Part shown: positions 41,231 to 49,669 of the stretch, in pieces
Position numbering within the stretch: position 1 is the first letter of the stretch
Layout: every line of letters starts with the position of its first letter
Source of the DNA: Hominiventricola aquisgranensis
Lineage (GTDB): Bacteria; Bacillota; Clostridia; Lachnospirales; Lachnospiraceae
NCBI RefSeq assembly: GCF_040096225.1
Contig: NZ_JBBMFC010000010.1
Coordinates: forward strand, 1-64,000
DNA: 64,000 nucleotides
Reading direction: 5' to 3'
Program-made: the position numbers and the translations under genes
The notes under the pieces: model-generated
Told to the model about the DNA's origin: nothing
Seen by the model: the letters and a program-made list of their open reading frames with translations, nothing else
Databases searched by the model: none

Positions 41231-42847
41231 ATGTTAAGACAAGCCACCCAAAACCTCATTACCGCCCTTTATCCGAGATTGTCCCACGAGGATGAATTGC
41301 AAGGCGAGAGTAATTCCATATCGAACCAAAAAAGGATACTCGAAACCTACGCAAAACAGAACGGCTTTACCAATCTGCGCTGGTACACCGACGACGGTTT
41401 TTCCGGCGCGAACTTCCAGCGGCCCGGATTTCAAGCCATGCTTGCGGACATTGAAGCCGGGAAAGTGGGTACGGTCATCGTCAAGGACATGAGCCGGTTA
41501 GGGCGAAACTACTTGCAGGTAGGGTTTTACACGGAAATGCTGTTCCCTCAAAAGGGTGTGCGTTTTATCGCTGTCAACGATAATGTGGACAGTGCCAGCG
41601 AGGGCATGGACAACGATTTTACCCCGCTGCGAAATCTGTTCAATGAATGGCTGGTGAGAGATACGAGCAAGAAAATCAAGGCAGTGAAAAAGTCAAAAGG
41701 CATGAGCGGCAAGCCTGTTACCAGCAAGCCGGTTTACGGCTATGTGATGGACGAGGACGAGAATTTTATTATAGACGAGGAAGCCGCCCCGGTGGTGCAG
41801 CAGATTTACCAGCTTTGCCTTGCCGGGAACGGCCCGACCAAGATTGCCCGTATGCTGACGGAGCAGCAAATCCCCACGCCGGGGACGCTGGAATATCAGC
41901 GGACAGGCAGCACCCGCCGTTATCACCCAGGCTATGAGTGCAAATGGGCGACCAACACCGTCGTTCATATCCTCGAAAACCGAGAGTACACCGGATGTCT
42001 GGTGAACTTCAAAACGGAAAAGCCTTCTTATAAGGTCAAGCACAGCATAGAGAACCCCGTCGAGAAGCAGGCCATTTTCGAGAACCACCATGAGCCGATC
42101 ATCGACAAGGAAACATGGGAACGGGTGCAGGAGTTACGCAAACAGCGCAAACGCCCGAACCGCTACGATGAAGTGGGGCTGTTCTCCGGGATTTTGTTCT
42201 GCGCCGACTGCGGCCATGTGCTGTATCAGCAGCGGTATCAGAACAAAGACCGCAAACAGGACTGCTACATCTGCGGCAGCTACAAGAAGCGCACCCGCAA
42301 CTGTACGGCGCACTTTATCCGCACCGATCTGTTGACCGCTGGTGTCCTGGCAAATCTCCGGCAAGTGACCGAATACGCAGCCAAGCATGAGAGCCGGTTT
42401 GTGAAACTACTTGTCCAGCAGAACGAGATCGGCGGCAAGCGAAAGACCGCCGCAGCCATCAAGCAGCTTGAACAGGCGCAGGAACGCATTTCTGAAATCA
42501 GCCGCATTATCAAGCGGCTGTATGAGGACAATGTAAACGGCAAAATCAGCGATGAGCGTTTCATGGAACTGTCGGCTGACTACGAAGCCGAGCAAGCGGA
42601 GCTGAAAAAGAGAGCCGCCGCCCTGCAAGCCGAACTGGACAAGTCACAGGCAGCTACCGTCAACGCCGAGAAATTTATGGGCATTGTCCGCAAGCACCTT
42701 GCCTTTGAAGAACTGACCCCCACTCTCTTGCGGGAAATGATCGAGAAAATTGTGGTGCATGAGTGCAGCTATGATGAGAACGGCACCCGCAGGCAGGACA
42801 TTGAGATTTATTACAGCTTTGTCGGCAAGATTGACTTGCCCGAATAA
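41231..42847 (+). CDS. Large serine recombinase (TndX/TnpX-type integrase)
   Basis: 538 residues. The resolvase domain starts LITALYPRLSHEDELQGES, with the nucleophilic serine in RLSHEDE, and continues with IVKDMSRLGRNYLQVG. The recombinase domain (KPVYGYVMDEDENFIIDEE) and a zinc ribbon (CADCGHVLYQ, CYICG and C-T-A-H) follow, then a coiled coil of about 60 residues. Length and layout match TndX. It would carry out excision and insertion at a 2-bp core; the inferred ends at 31,754 and 42,945 fit. Its gene is the last in the element, 97 bp from the right end, typical of this group. Confidence 0.93.
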   Translation: MLRQATQNLITALYPRLSHEDELQGESNSISNQKRILETYAKQNGFTNLRWYTDDGFSGANFQRPGFQAMLADIEAGKVGTVIVKDMSRLGRNYLQVGFYTEMLFPQKGVRFIAVNDNVDSASEGMDNDFTPLRNLFNEWLVRDTSKKIKAVKKSKGMSGKPVTSKPVYGYVMDEDENFIIDEEAAPVVQQIYQLCLAGNGPTKIARMLTEQQIPTPGTLEYQRTGSTRRYHPGYECKWATNTVVHILENREYTGCLVNFKTEKPSYKVKHSIENPVEKQAIFENHHEPIIDKETWERVQELRKQRKRPNRYDEVGLFSGILFCADCGHVLYQQRYQNKDRKQDCYICGSYKKRTRNCTAHFIRTDLLTAGVLANLRQVTEYAAKHESRFVKLLVQQNEIGGKRKTAAAIKQLEQAQERISEISRIIKRLYEDNVNGKISDERFMELSADYEAEQAELKKRAAALQAELDKSQAATVNAEKFMGIVRKHLAFEELTPTLLREMIEKIVVHECSYDENGTRRQDIEIYYSFVGKIDLPE

Positions 42848-42855
42848 CCGCCCGA

Positions 42856-42888
42856 CCTATCCGACACAATGGCCAAGTGTCGGATAGG
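42856..42888 (+). terminator. Terminator at the right end of the nested element
   Basis: CCTATCCGACAC and GTGTCGGATAGG form a perfect 12-bp stem with a 9-base loop, followed after a short gap by ATTTTTT. It insulates the ICE transfer genes from recombinase transcription. Confidence 0.8.
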
Positions 42889-42945
42889 AACGGCAAAATT
42901 TTTTGCACTTCTATTGCTTCTTTATCACACATAAGCAAAATCACA

Positions 42946-43030
42946 AGGGGTCAAGCAGCTCATGGCGGGTGGCGGTATTGTAATTGTGGCACAGACGGTA
43001 ATTCCGCAGCTTACAAGCCTGTTTTCCTAA
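42946..43030 (+). pseudogene. Maff2-like transfer protein, 3' fragment (interrupted)
   Basis: After the CA at the element's right end the frame continues QGVKQLMAGGGIVIVAQTV and ends in SLFS at 43,028-43,030, the second membrane helix of Maff2. Together with 31,625-31,753 it makes a 71-residue protein. An internal ATG at 42,961 could give a 22-residue peptide, but no ribosome binding site supports it. Confidence 0.8.
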
Positions 43031-43033
43031 GTC

Positions 43034-43906
43034 ATGGGAGCGATTCTCGACAAGATAACTGAATTTATAAAGGAAATACTGCAAGGGTGGGTCATGGACA
43101 ACCTTACTACGATGTTTACAGATGTGAATGATAAGGTCGGAACAATCGCAGGGGAAGTCGGCAGGACACCCAGTTCATGGAACAGCGGAGTGTTTTCTAT
43201 GATAGAGAACCTTTCGGAAAATGTGATGATACCCATAGCGGGCATGATCATCAGTGCGATACTCTGCTATGAGCTGATTACAATGGTCATGGATAAGAAC
43301 AATATGCATGAAGTAGGAAGCGAGTTCTTTTTCCGTTACCTTATCAAAGCCTGTATCGCTGTGCTGCTTCTCAGCTACACCTTTGACATCACAATGGCGA
43401 TTTTTGATGTGGGAAACCATATCGTGACCAGAGCAGGCGGTATTGTTTCGGGTTCCACTACCATTGATGTGACGGATACCCTAAAAACCATGTTTGACAG
43501 TCAGATTGATACAATGGGCATCGGCGAGCTGATCGGGCTTGGTATCGAAACTATGATTGTCAGCTTATGTATGAAAATCATCTCCCTGCTTATTACCGTC
43601 ATGCTTTTCGGGAGAATGATTGAAATCTACCTTTATATTTCAGTAGCTCCGGTTCCCTTTGCCACATTCAGTAACCGGGAATGGGGCGGTATCGGCAACA
43701 ATTATATCAAGGGACTGTGTTCACTGGCGTTTCAGGGATTTTTCATTATGGTATGCGTGGCAATCTATGCGGTGCTGGTATCCGGCATTGCGGTTGCGGA
43801 CAATCTGCACACAGCACTGTGGTCGGTGGCAGCTTATACCGTTGTTCTGTGTTTCAGCCTGTTCAAGACAGGTTCCCTTGCGAAATCAATCTGGAATGCT
43901 CATTAG
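43034..43906 (+). CDS. VirB6/TrbL-like mating-channel protein
   Basis: 290 residues with an amphipathic N-terminal part and at least five transmembrane segments (for example IPIAGMIISAILCYELI, CIAVLLLSYTFDI, MKIISLLITVMLFG). Fits the TrbL/VirB6 family of CTn elements. It starts 3 bp after the Maff2 stop, so it is normally translated together with Maff2; the nested element now separates it from the promoter upstream of pcfB. Confidence 0.85.
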   Translation: MGAILDKITEFIKEILQGWVMDNLTTMFTDVNDKVGTIAGEVGRTPSSWNSGVFSMIENLSENVMIPIAGMIISAILCYELITMVMDKNNMHEVGSEFFFRYLIKACIAVLLLSYTFDITMAIFDVGNHIVTRAGGIVSGSTTIDVTDTLKTMFDSQIDTMGIGELIGLGIETMIVSLCMKIISLLITVMLFGRMIEIYLYISVAPVPFATFSNREWGGIGNNYIKGLCSLAFQGFFIMVCVAIYAVLVSGIAVADNLHTALWSVAAYTVVLCFSLFKTGSLAKSIWNAH

Positions 43907-43920
43907 AACACATTTCAAAG

Positions 43921-43969
43921 AAAGGAGGGAACAGCCGGGGCTTGCAGTATCAGCTCCGGCTGTGATGTT
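43921..43969 (+). promoter_or_regulatory. Hairpin-bridged ribosome binding site of the PrgI gene
   Basis: AAAGGAGGGA (43,921-43,930) lies about 40 bases before the ATG, too far for normal use. Between them ACAGCCGGGGCT (43,931-43,942) and AGCTCCGGCTGT (43,952-43,963) form a 12-bp stem (one G-U pair) with a 9-base loop. When folded, the effective spacing is about 7 bases. Confidence 0.6.
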
Positions 43970-44365
43970 ATGGCAATATCCGTAGCAGTGCCAAAGAATT
44001 TAAGCGGCATAAAGACAAAAGTAGCGTTAAATCTGACGAAACGCCAGCTTATTTGCTTCAGCGGTGCAGGTGCGGTAGGGATTCCCTTTTACATTTTTAC
44101 AAAAGGGTTTATCGGCACACAGGCATCGGCACTTTTGATGGTAGCGGTCATGCTGCCTTTTTTCTTTCTGGCAATGTATGAGAAGGACGGATTTCCGGCA
44201 GAGAAGATTCTGTATTTTATGATAAGGCAGAAATTCCTCACACCGGGGATTCGTCCCTACAAATCAGAAAATATTTACAGAAGATTAGAAGAAACAGAGC
44301 GTATAAAAGAGGAGGTGCGTAAACTTGAAGAAAAAGCAGGCGGCAGAAAAGCCGGACAGACATAA
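43970..44365 (+). CDS. PrgI family protein (VirB3-like)
   Basis: 131 residues: MAISVAVPKNLSGIKTKVAL, two membrane helices (ICFSGAGAVGIPFYIFT and a LLMVAVMLPFFFLAMY segment) and a helical basic tail. This is PrgI (PF12666), the VirB3 equivalent of Gram-positive systems. It overlaps the VirB4 gene by 41 bp. Its ribosome binding site is separated from the start codon by a hairpin. Confidence 0.88.
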   Translation: MAISVAVPKNLSGIKTKVALNLTKRQLICFSGAGAVGIPFYIFTKGFIGTQASALLMVAVMLPFFFLAMYEKDGFPAEKILYFMIRQKFLTPGIRPYKSENIYRRLEETERIKEEVRKLEEKAGGRKAGQT

Positions 44366-46775
44366 GAAAAAAGGAAAAACGAAGCCGGGGCTGACCTTTG
44401 TGGAGCGGAGAAGGCTTGCGGAGTTAAAACACATGCTTGCCGGAACGAATAAAAACGCAGAAAAGCCCACCACAGCACAGAAGACCATTACCTTTCAGAA
44501 GATGTACCGGGACGGTATCTGTCAGGTCACTTCTGGCTTTTATACGAAAATGGTGGAGTTTTACGATATAAATTATGACCTGCTGGAAATCGAGGATAAG
44601 GGGGAAATACTGGAGGAATACAGCAGGCTTATCAATTATTTTGACCCGTCTATTAAATTTGAGCTGTTCCTGTTCAACCGACAGGTTAACGAGCAGACCT
44701 TAATTGACCAGTTTGACATTCCATTGCAGGCAGATGATTTTGATGATATTCGTGAGGAATACACGCAGATGTTAAAGAAACAGGCTGCAAAGGGAAATAA
44801 CGGTATTATCAAATCAAAGTATCTGATTTTTGGAATTGAGAGTAAAGGCTTTAAGGAGGCAAGGGCAAAACTTGTCAGCATTGAAGCAGATGTGATTAAA
44901 AATTTGACTAATCTGGGCACACACGCTAAGAGCCTTGACGGAAAGGAACGTCTGCGTATCCTGCATGAGTATTTTAACCAGGATACTATGGAGCCTTTCC
45001 GTTTTTCTTTTAAGGAACTGGCGGAGTCGGGAAAAAGTGTGAAAGATTACATCGCTCCGCCGGGATTTGATTTTCGCTATCCGAGTCGTTTTAAGGCGGG
45101 AAAAATGTATGGCAGTGTGCATTATCTGGATATTATTGCCCCGAAGTTTGATGATGAGTTGTTGAAAAAGCTTCTTGATCTGGATGCGAACCTGACTATT
45201 ACCATGCATATGCAGACAATGGATCCGGTCAAGGCGATTAAGATGCTAAAAGGTGCTTTGACGAATATTCAGAAGATGAAGATTGAAGAGCAGAAAAAGG
45301 CGGTAAGGTCAGGTTATGACATGGACATTCTTCCAACGGACATTATCACTTATGAAAAAGATACCCTTGACCTTTTGGACGATTTAAACAGCAGCAATCA
45401 GAAAATGGTAAAGATGACATTTCTTCTGACCTGCTATGGCAGAAACAAGCGGGAACTGGAAAATATCACGCAGAGGGTATCCGGCATTATCCAACAGGCG
45501 AACTGCAACCTCAGATGTATGCAGTATTTACAGGAGCAGGGACTGATGGCATCGGCACCAATCGGGTGCAACGATACGGGAATTGAACGGGATTTGACAA
45601 CAAAGAGTACCGCTATCTTAGTACCGTTCTGTACGCAGGAATTATTTATGCCAGCTCCGGCTATTTATTATGGTTTAAATGCCCTTTCCAACAACATGAT
45701 TATGGCAGACCGGAAACGGCTTCGTACACCAAACGGTGTGATTCTTGGTACACCGGGAAGTGGTAAGTCTTTTAGTGCAAAGCGTGAGATTCTTTCCTGT
45801 TTCCTGATGACAAAGGACGATATTGTGGTCTGCGATCCGGAGGGCGAGTATTTTGCCCTTGTGGGAGCATTGCACGGACAGGTGGTAAGGCTGGCAACCA
45901 ATTCCAAAGATTATTTAAATCCGATGGACATTCAGCTTTCCCATAAAGGGGATAAGGAAGCCTTAAAGCTGAAATCCGATTTTATCATTACTCTGTGTGA
46001 CTTGATTGCCGGAGGAAAGAACGGTCTGGAAAATGATGAGAAAGGTATCATTGACGAATGTATCCGTCATATTTACGATGCTTATTTTGAAAATCCCGTA
46101 CCGGAGAATATGCCTATCCTTGAGGATTTGTATAATGCCCTGTTAGAGCATAAGAACAAAAAGGCAGAACGGATTGCAAACTCCCTTGTGCTATATGTGC
46201 ATGGTTCGCAGAATTATTTTAACCACAGGACGAATGTAGACAGTCAGAACCGTATCATGTGCTTTGACATCAGGGACTTGGGAAACCAGTTGAAAGAGCT
46301 TGGAATGTTAATCGTACAGGATGCGGTCTGGAACAGGGTATCGCAGAACCGGGAGCGTAAGATTGCCACCCGCTATTATTGTGATGAGTTCCACCTTTTG
46401 CTGAAGGAGAAGCAGACCGCTATCTATTCGGTGGAAATCTGGAAGCGTTTCCGTAAGTGGGGCGGTATTCCTACGGGGCTGACGCAGAACGTAGGCGATT
46501 TTTTGAAGTCGGAGGAAATCGAGGGAATCCTCGGCAATTCCGATTTTGTATATCTCCTGAATCAAAATGCAAAGGATCAGGCAATCCTTGCAGATAAGCT
46601 GGGATTGTCAGAAAAACAGCTTGCCCATGTAACCAATTCCGAGCCGGGGTGCGGACTGATTCTGTTTGACAACGTGGTTATTCCGTTCGTAGATAAATAT
46701 CCGGTAGATACCAAGACCTTTGCGGTTATGAATACCAAACCAGAGGAAAGTGTAAGGCAGGAGGTAAATGAGTAG
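44325..46775 (+). CDS. VirB4-like T4SS ATPase
   Basis: 816 residues from a TTG start with GAGGAGGTG upstream inside prgI. Walker A is LGTPGSGKSFSAKREI (near residue 475). VVCDPEGEYFALV is the following conserved block and RYYCDEFHLLL is Walker B. It is the membrane-associated ATPase that energises the transfer channel. It lies in the order PrgI-VirB4-hydrolase common to CTn elements and its stop overlaps the next start by one base. Confidence 0.92.
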   Translation: MKKKQAAEKPDRHKKKGKTKPGLTFVERRRLAELKHMLAGTNKNAEKPTTAQKTITFQKMYRDGICQVTSGFYTKMVEFYDINYDLLEIEDKGEILEEYSRLINYFDPSIKFELFLFNRQVNEQTLIDQFDIPLQADDFDDIREEYTQMLKKQAAKGNNGIIKSKYLIFGIESKGFKEARAKLVSIEADVIKNLTNLGTHAKSLDGKERLRILHEYFNQDTMEPFRFSFKELAESGKSVKDYIAPPGFDFRYPSRFKAGKMYGSVHYLDIIAPKFDDELLKKLLDLDANLTITMHMQTMDPVKAIKMLKGALTNIQKMKIEEQKKAVRSGYDMDILPTDIITYEKDTLDLLDDLNSSNQKMVKMTFLLTCYGRNKRELENITQRVSGIIQQANCNLRCMQYLQEQGLMASAPIGCNDTGIERDLTTKSTAILVPFCTQELFMPAPAIYYGLNALSNNMIMADRKRLRTPNGVILGTPGSGKSFSAKREILSCFLMTKDDIVVCDPEGEYFALVGALHGQVVRLATNSKDYLNPMDIQLSHKGDKEALKLKSDFIITLCDLIAGGKNGLENDEKGIIDECIRHIYDAYFENPVPENMPILEDLYNALLEHKNKKAERIANSLVLYVHGSQNYFNHRTNVDSQNRIMCFDIRDLGNQLKELGMLIVQDAVWNRVSQNRERKIATRYYCDEFHLLLKEKQTAIYSVEIWKRFRKWGGIPTGLTQNVGDFLKSEEIEGILGNSDFVYLLNQNAKDQAILADKLGLSEKQLAHVTNSEPGCGLILFDNVVIPFVDKYPVDTKTFAVMNTKPEESVRQEVNE

Positions 46776-49363
46776 TGGCGGAGAAAAAGAAACAGAAACC
46801 GGCTGCATTTGCACAGGAGAAAAAAACCTTTACCGGAGAAATTCCAAAGAAAGCAAACGAGGGTAAAGGTAAAAAATCCGCAGCATATCAGCCGAGAGAT
46901 GCAGATACCACTTCTGGACACGATGTCCAGAGGTCGAAAAATACAAAGAAGTATCAGAAAGCAGATGCTTCTGGACAGAATGTCCAAAAGTCCGAGGGAG
47001 CAGAAGCCGGAGAGAAGTCTAAAAGCGATTTTATGCAGCCGGACAGCACTTTTACGGAGGAAGCCGGAGAGGAGCAGGGTAGAAAAATTGCCAGCGATGA
47101 CTACCGCCACAGGGACACCTATCATTCGTCACAGAAAAAGGGCAGGTATCAAAGGCGGGAGATAAAGAGCCGGGAGCGAGTAAAGCAATTTGATTTTGAA
47201 CAGGATTTCCAGACAAAGGACACTACCTTTACCGAAGAGGCAGAACCGGAATTTCATGGAAGCAAAAAGTTAGACCGACTGCAAAAGAAAGCGGAGAAAG
47301 CCAGAAAAAAGACGGAAGCTGCAAGAAAGAAGATTCCAAAGAAAACGGAGTATTCTCTGGAGCGTGTTTTTGATGAAAAGACGGGCAGAACAAAGTATGT
47401 ATTGACTTCTGTAAAAAAAGAGAAACCATTCAAACCGGACAGTCCGGTAAAAAGAGCGGCTGGCAGGGTGGGAATGGAATCTTCTAATTTTGCCCATAGT
47501 AAGGTTGCCGAAGTGGAGAAAGAAAATTCCGGTGTGGAGGCTGCCCACAAGACAGAGCAGAGCGGGGAAGATGTTTACCGCTTTTTCAAAGGGCATTACA
47601 AAGGGAAAACGGAAAGACGGAGAGCGAAAGCTGCAAAGCTGGAGAAAAAGCAGATGCAGAAAGAGGTCAATTTCCGTTATCAGAAGTTCTTGGAAGAAAA
47701 TCCGGAAATGCAGGAAAAGACCATTCAGAAGCAGTTGCAGAAAAGACTGCAAAAGCAGCGTATCAAACGGGAATATGCAAAAGCAAGACGGGCGGGACAG
47801 ACAGCGAAAGCCGCAAAGGAAACAGCGGCGAAGTCCGGGAATCTTTTTACAGCGGCAGCCAGAAAGATACAGGAGATTGCATCAAAAAATGTTTCGCTTC
47901 TGCTTGCCATAGGAGCCTTTTCGGTGCTTCTTGTGATGATTATGACAGCAGTATCTTCCTGTGGGGCGATGTTTGCCGGAGGAATCAGTACCACGCTGGC
48001 AGGAAGTTATATGAGCGTTCCGGCAGAAATAGATGCGGCAGATTTAGCTTTTTCTGAACTGGAAAAAGAATTGCAGGCAGAGATTGATGCCATAGAAACC
48101 ACTTATCCGGATTATGATGAGTACCGTTATAATCTGGCATCTATCGGGCATGACCCATTTGCACTGATCAGCTATCTGTCGGCAGTCCATACGGAATTTA
48201 CTGCAAGTGAGGTACAGGCAGAAATAGAATATCTGTTTGATGAAATGTATGAGTTGACACTAAATCCTACAGAGGAAACGAGGACAAGGACGGTAACAAA
48301 AACAGGCACTCATACGGTAACAGACCCGGTTACGGGGGAAACAACAGAAGAGGAATACGAGTATGAAGTGGAAGAGGAATATACCGTAACCATTCTGGAA
48401 GTGACCCTGACAGCAAAAGATTTAAACGTAGTAGTTGCCGGACGCATGAATGAGGAGCAGAGAGAAATCTATGCTTTTTATAACCAGACCCACGGGCTGA
48501 CACAGCAGTTTTATAAGCCCCTTGATTTATATTGGTACAACTATGTGAGCAGTTATTATGGCTGGCGTATCAATCCGGTCACAGGGCAGGAACAGTTACA
48601 TCGGGGCGTAGATATTGCAGTACCTACCGGAACAACCGTATATGCGGCGATGGACGGGACAGTAACTACCGCAACTTATGACAGCTATTACGGAAATTAT
48701 GTAGTGATTGAAGATGAAAAAGGCTACTGCACAAAATATGCCCACATGGATACCTTAAATGTCCGGGCAGGACAGAGCGTGACGCATGGAAATGTGATCG
48801 GAACAACAGGGAATACGGGAAGCAGTACCGGAAGTCATTTACATATCGAATGTCTGTATCAGGGGGAATATTATAACCCTCTTTTTTATTTTGAAGCAGG
48901 CACGGATACGCTGTATGGCGAAACGCCGGGCAGCGGAAGCGGCGGAGGAAATGTGATACCGCCGGATTCCTATGACGATGCAACCGTGCAGGCACTTATG
49001 GAAGAAGCGGCGAGATATTTAGACTATCCCTATGTATGGGGAGGCTCCAGTCCGTCCACCAGCTTTGACTGTTCCGGTTTTGTCTGCTGGGTATTTACAA
49101 ACAGCGGTGTCCATAACCTGCCACGAACCACAGCACAGGGCATTTATAACCAGTGTACGCCTGTGTCGGCGGCAGATGCAAAGGCGGGGGATATTATCTT
49201 TTTTACAGGTACATACAATTCGGGCGTACCAGTCAGCCATGTGGGGATTTACTGCGGAAACGGGGTCATGATTCATTGCGGAGATCCAATCAGTTACGCT
49301 TCAATCAATTCGTCCTATTGGCAGAGCCATTTTTATGCGTTTGGAAGATTATCAGGAAATTAA
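46775..49363 (+). CDS. Bifunctional cell-wall hydrolase (M23 peptidase plus NlpC/P60)
   Basis: 862 residues from GTG 46,775. The first 360 are charged, Lys/Glu/Gln-rich and cytoplasmic. One membrane helix lies near residues 375-395 (LLLAIGAFSVLLVMIMTAV). Outside is an M23 (LytM) domain with HRGVDIAVP and SHLHIECLYQ (zinc ligands), followed by a Gly/Ser linker and an NlpC/P60 domain with catalytic cysteine in SFDCSGFVCW and histidine in SHVGIYC. It opens peptidoglycan for the mating channel. The 5' part contains one exact (46,915) and one degenerate (46,972) copy of the ICE palindrome, read as SGHDVQ and SGQNVQ. Confidence 0.92.
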   Translation: MAEKKKQKPAAFAQEKKTFTGEIPKKANEGKGKKSAAYQPRDADTTSGHDVQRSKNTKKYQKADASGQNVQKSEGAEAGEKSKSDFMQPDSTFTEEAGEEQGRKIASDDYRHRDTYHSSQKKGRYQRREIKSRERVKQFDFEQDFQTKDTTFTEEAEPEFHGSKKLDRLQKKAEKARKKTEAARKKIPKKTEYSLERVFDEKTGRTKYVLTSVKKEKPFKPDSPVKRAAGRVGMESSNFAHSKVAEVEKENSGVEAAHKTEQSGEDVYRFFKGHYKGKTERRRAKAAKLEKKQMQKEVNFRYQKFLEENPEMQEKTIQKQLQKRLQKQRIKREYAKARRAGQTAKAAKETAAKSGNLFTAAARKIQEIASKNVSLLLAIGAFSVLLVMIMTAVSSCGAMFAGGISTTLAGSYMSVPAEIDAADLAFSELEKELQAEIDAIETTYPDYDEYRYNLASIGHDPFALISYLSAVHTEFTASEVQAEIEYLFDEMYELTLNPTEETRTRTVTKTGTHTVTDPVTGETTEEEYEYEVEEEYTVTILEVTLTAKDLNVVVAGRMNEEQREIYAFYNQTHGLTQQFYKPLDLYWYNYVSSYYGWRINPVTGQEQLHRGVDIAVPTGTTVYAAMDGTVTTATYDSYYGNYVVIEDEKGYCTKYAHMDTLNVRAGQSVTHGNVIGTTGNTGSSTGSHLHIECLYQGEYYNPLFYFEAGTDTLYGETPGSGSGGGNVIPPDSYDDATVQALMEEAARYLDYPYVWGGSSPSTSFDCSGFVCWVFTNSGVHNLPRTTAQGIYNQCTPVSAADAKAGDIIFFTGTYNSGVPVSHVGIYCGNGVMIHCGDPISYASINSSYWQSHFYAFGRLSGN
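46915..46986. repeat. ICE palindrome copy 6 (exact) and a degenerate copy
   Basis: TGGACACGATGTCCA at 46,915-46,929 and TGGACAGAATGTCCA at 46,972-46,986, both in frame inside the hydrolase gene and 57 bp apart. Confidence 0.65.
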
Positions 49364-49384
49364 AATAACAGGAAGTGAGGAACG

Positions 49385-49669
49385 ATGACGAAAGAGAGAA
49401 TTGTAAAGGAGCTTTCCAAAGTCCGGGAACAGCTTGCGGGATTGCAGGCGAGGGAGAGGGATTTGGCGGAACAGCTTCAGATGGCAGAGGATGCGGAGAA
49501 GATGAAATTCATTGAAAAGAATAAAATCTCTCTGGATCGGCTGATTCTGTTAAACAAGGTCAGCGAAGAAGAAATTATGCGTCTGCTGAAAGAAAAAGAG
49601 CAGAAAGAAGCAGCACAATCAGAAGAAAGGGAGGCTTACAGCCATGAAGAACAGGAAGTTATCATCTAA
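49385..49669 (+). CDS. DUF4315 family protein
   Basis: 94 residues, almost entirely coiled coil (IVKELSKVREQLAGLQARER) followed by ISLDRLILLNKVSEEEIMRLL, the DUF4315 (PF14193) pattern. It lies between the hydrolase and the DUF4366 protein in all ICEs of this kind. Probably a cytoplasmic partner of one of them; function unknown. It overlaps the next gene by 26 bp. Confidence 0.85.
   Translation: MTKERIVKELSKVREQLAGLQARERDLAEQLQMAEDAEKMKFIEKNKISLDRLILLNKVSEEEIMRLLKEKEQKEAAQSEEREAYSHEEQEVII

Larger units (their letters stand above)
31754..42945 (+). mobile_element. Mobilizable element with serine recombinase, carrying tet(W), inserted in maff2
   Basis: Joining 31,753 and 42,944 directly across a shared CA restores an uninterrupted Maff2 frame: NPGANA, then QGVKQLMAGGG. 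Each end carries CA (31,754-31,755 and 42,944-42,945), fitting the 2-bp crossover of large serine recombinases. Inside are tet(W), a methyltransferase, mobC, a relaxase, repA, a DnaC-like ATPase, tnpW and the recombinase. Many of the right-hand genes are visibly more GC-rich than the host ICE. Insertion of such elements in maff2 of ICEs is known in streptococci. Confidence 0.88.
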
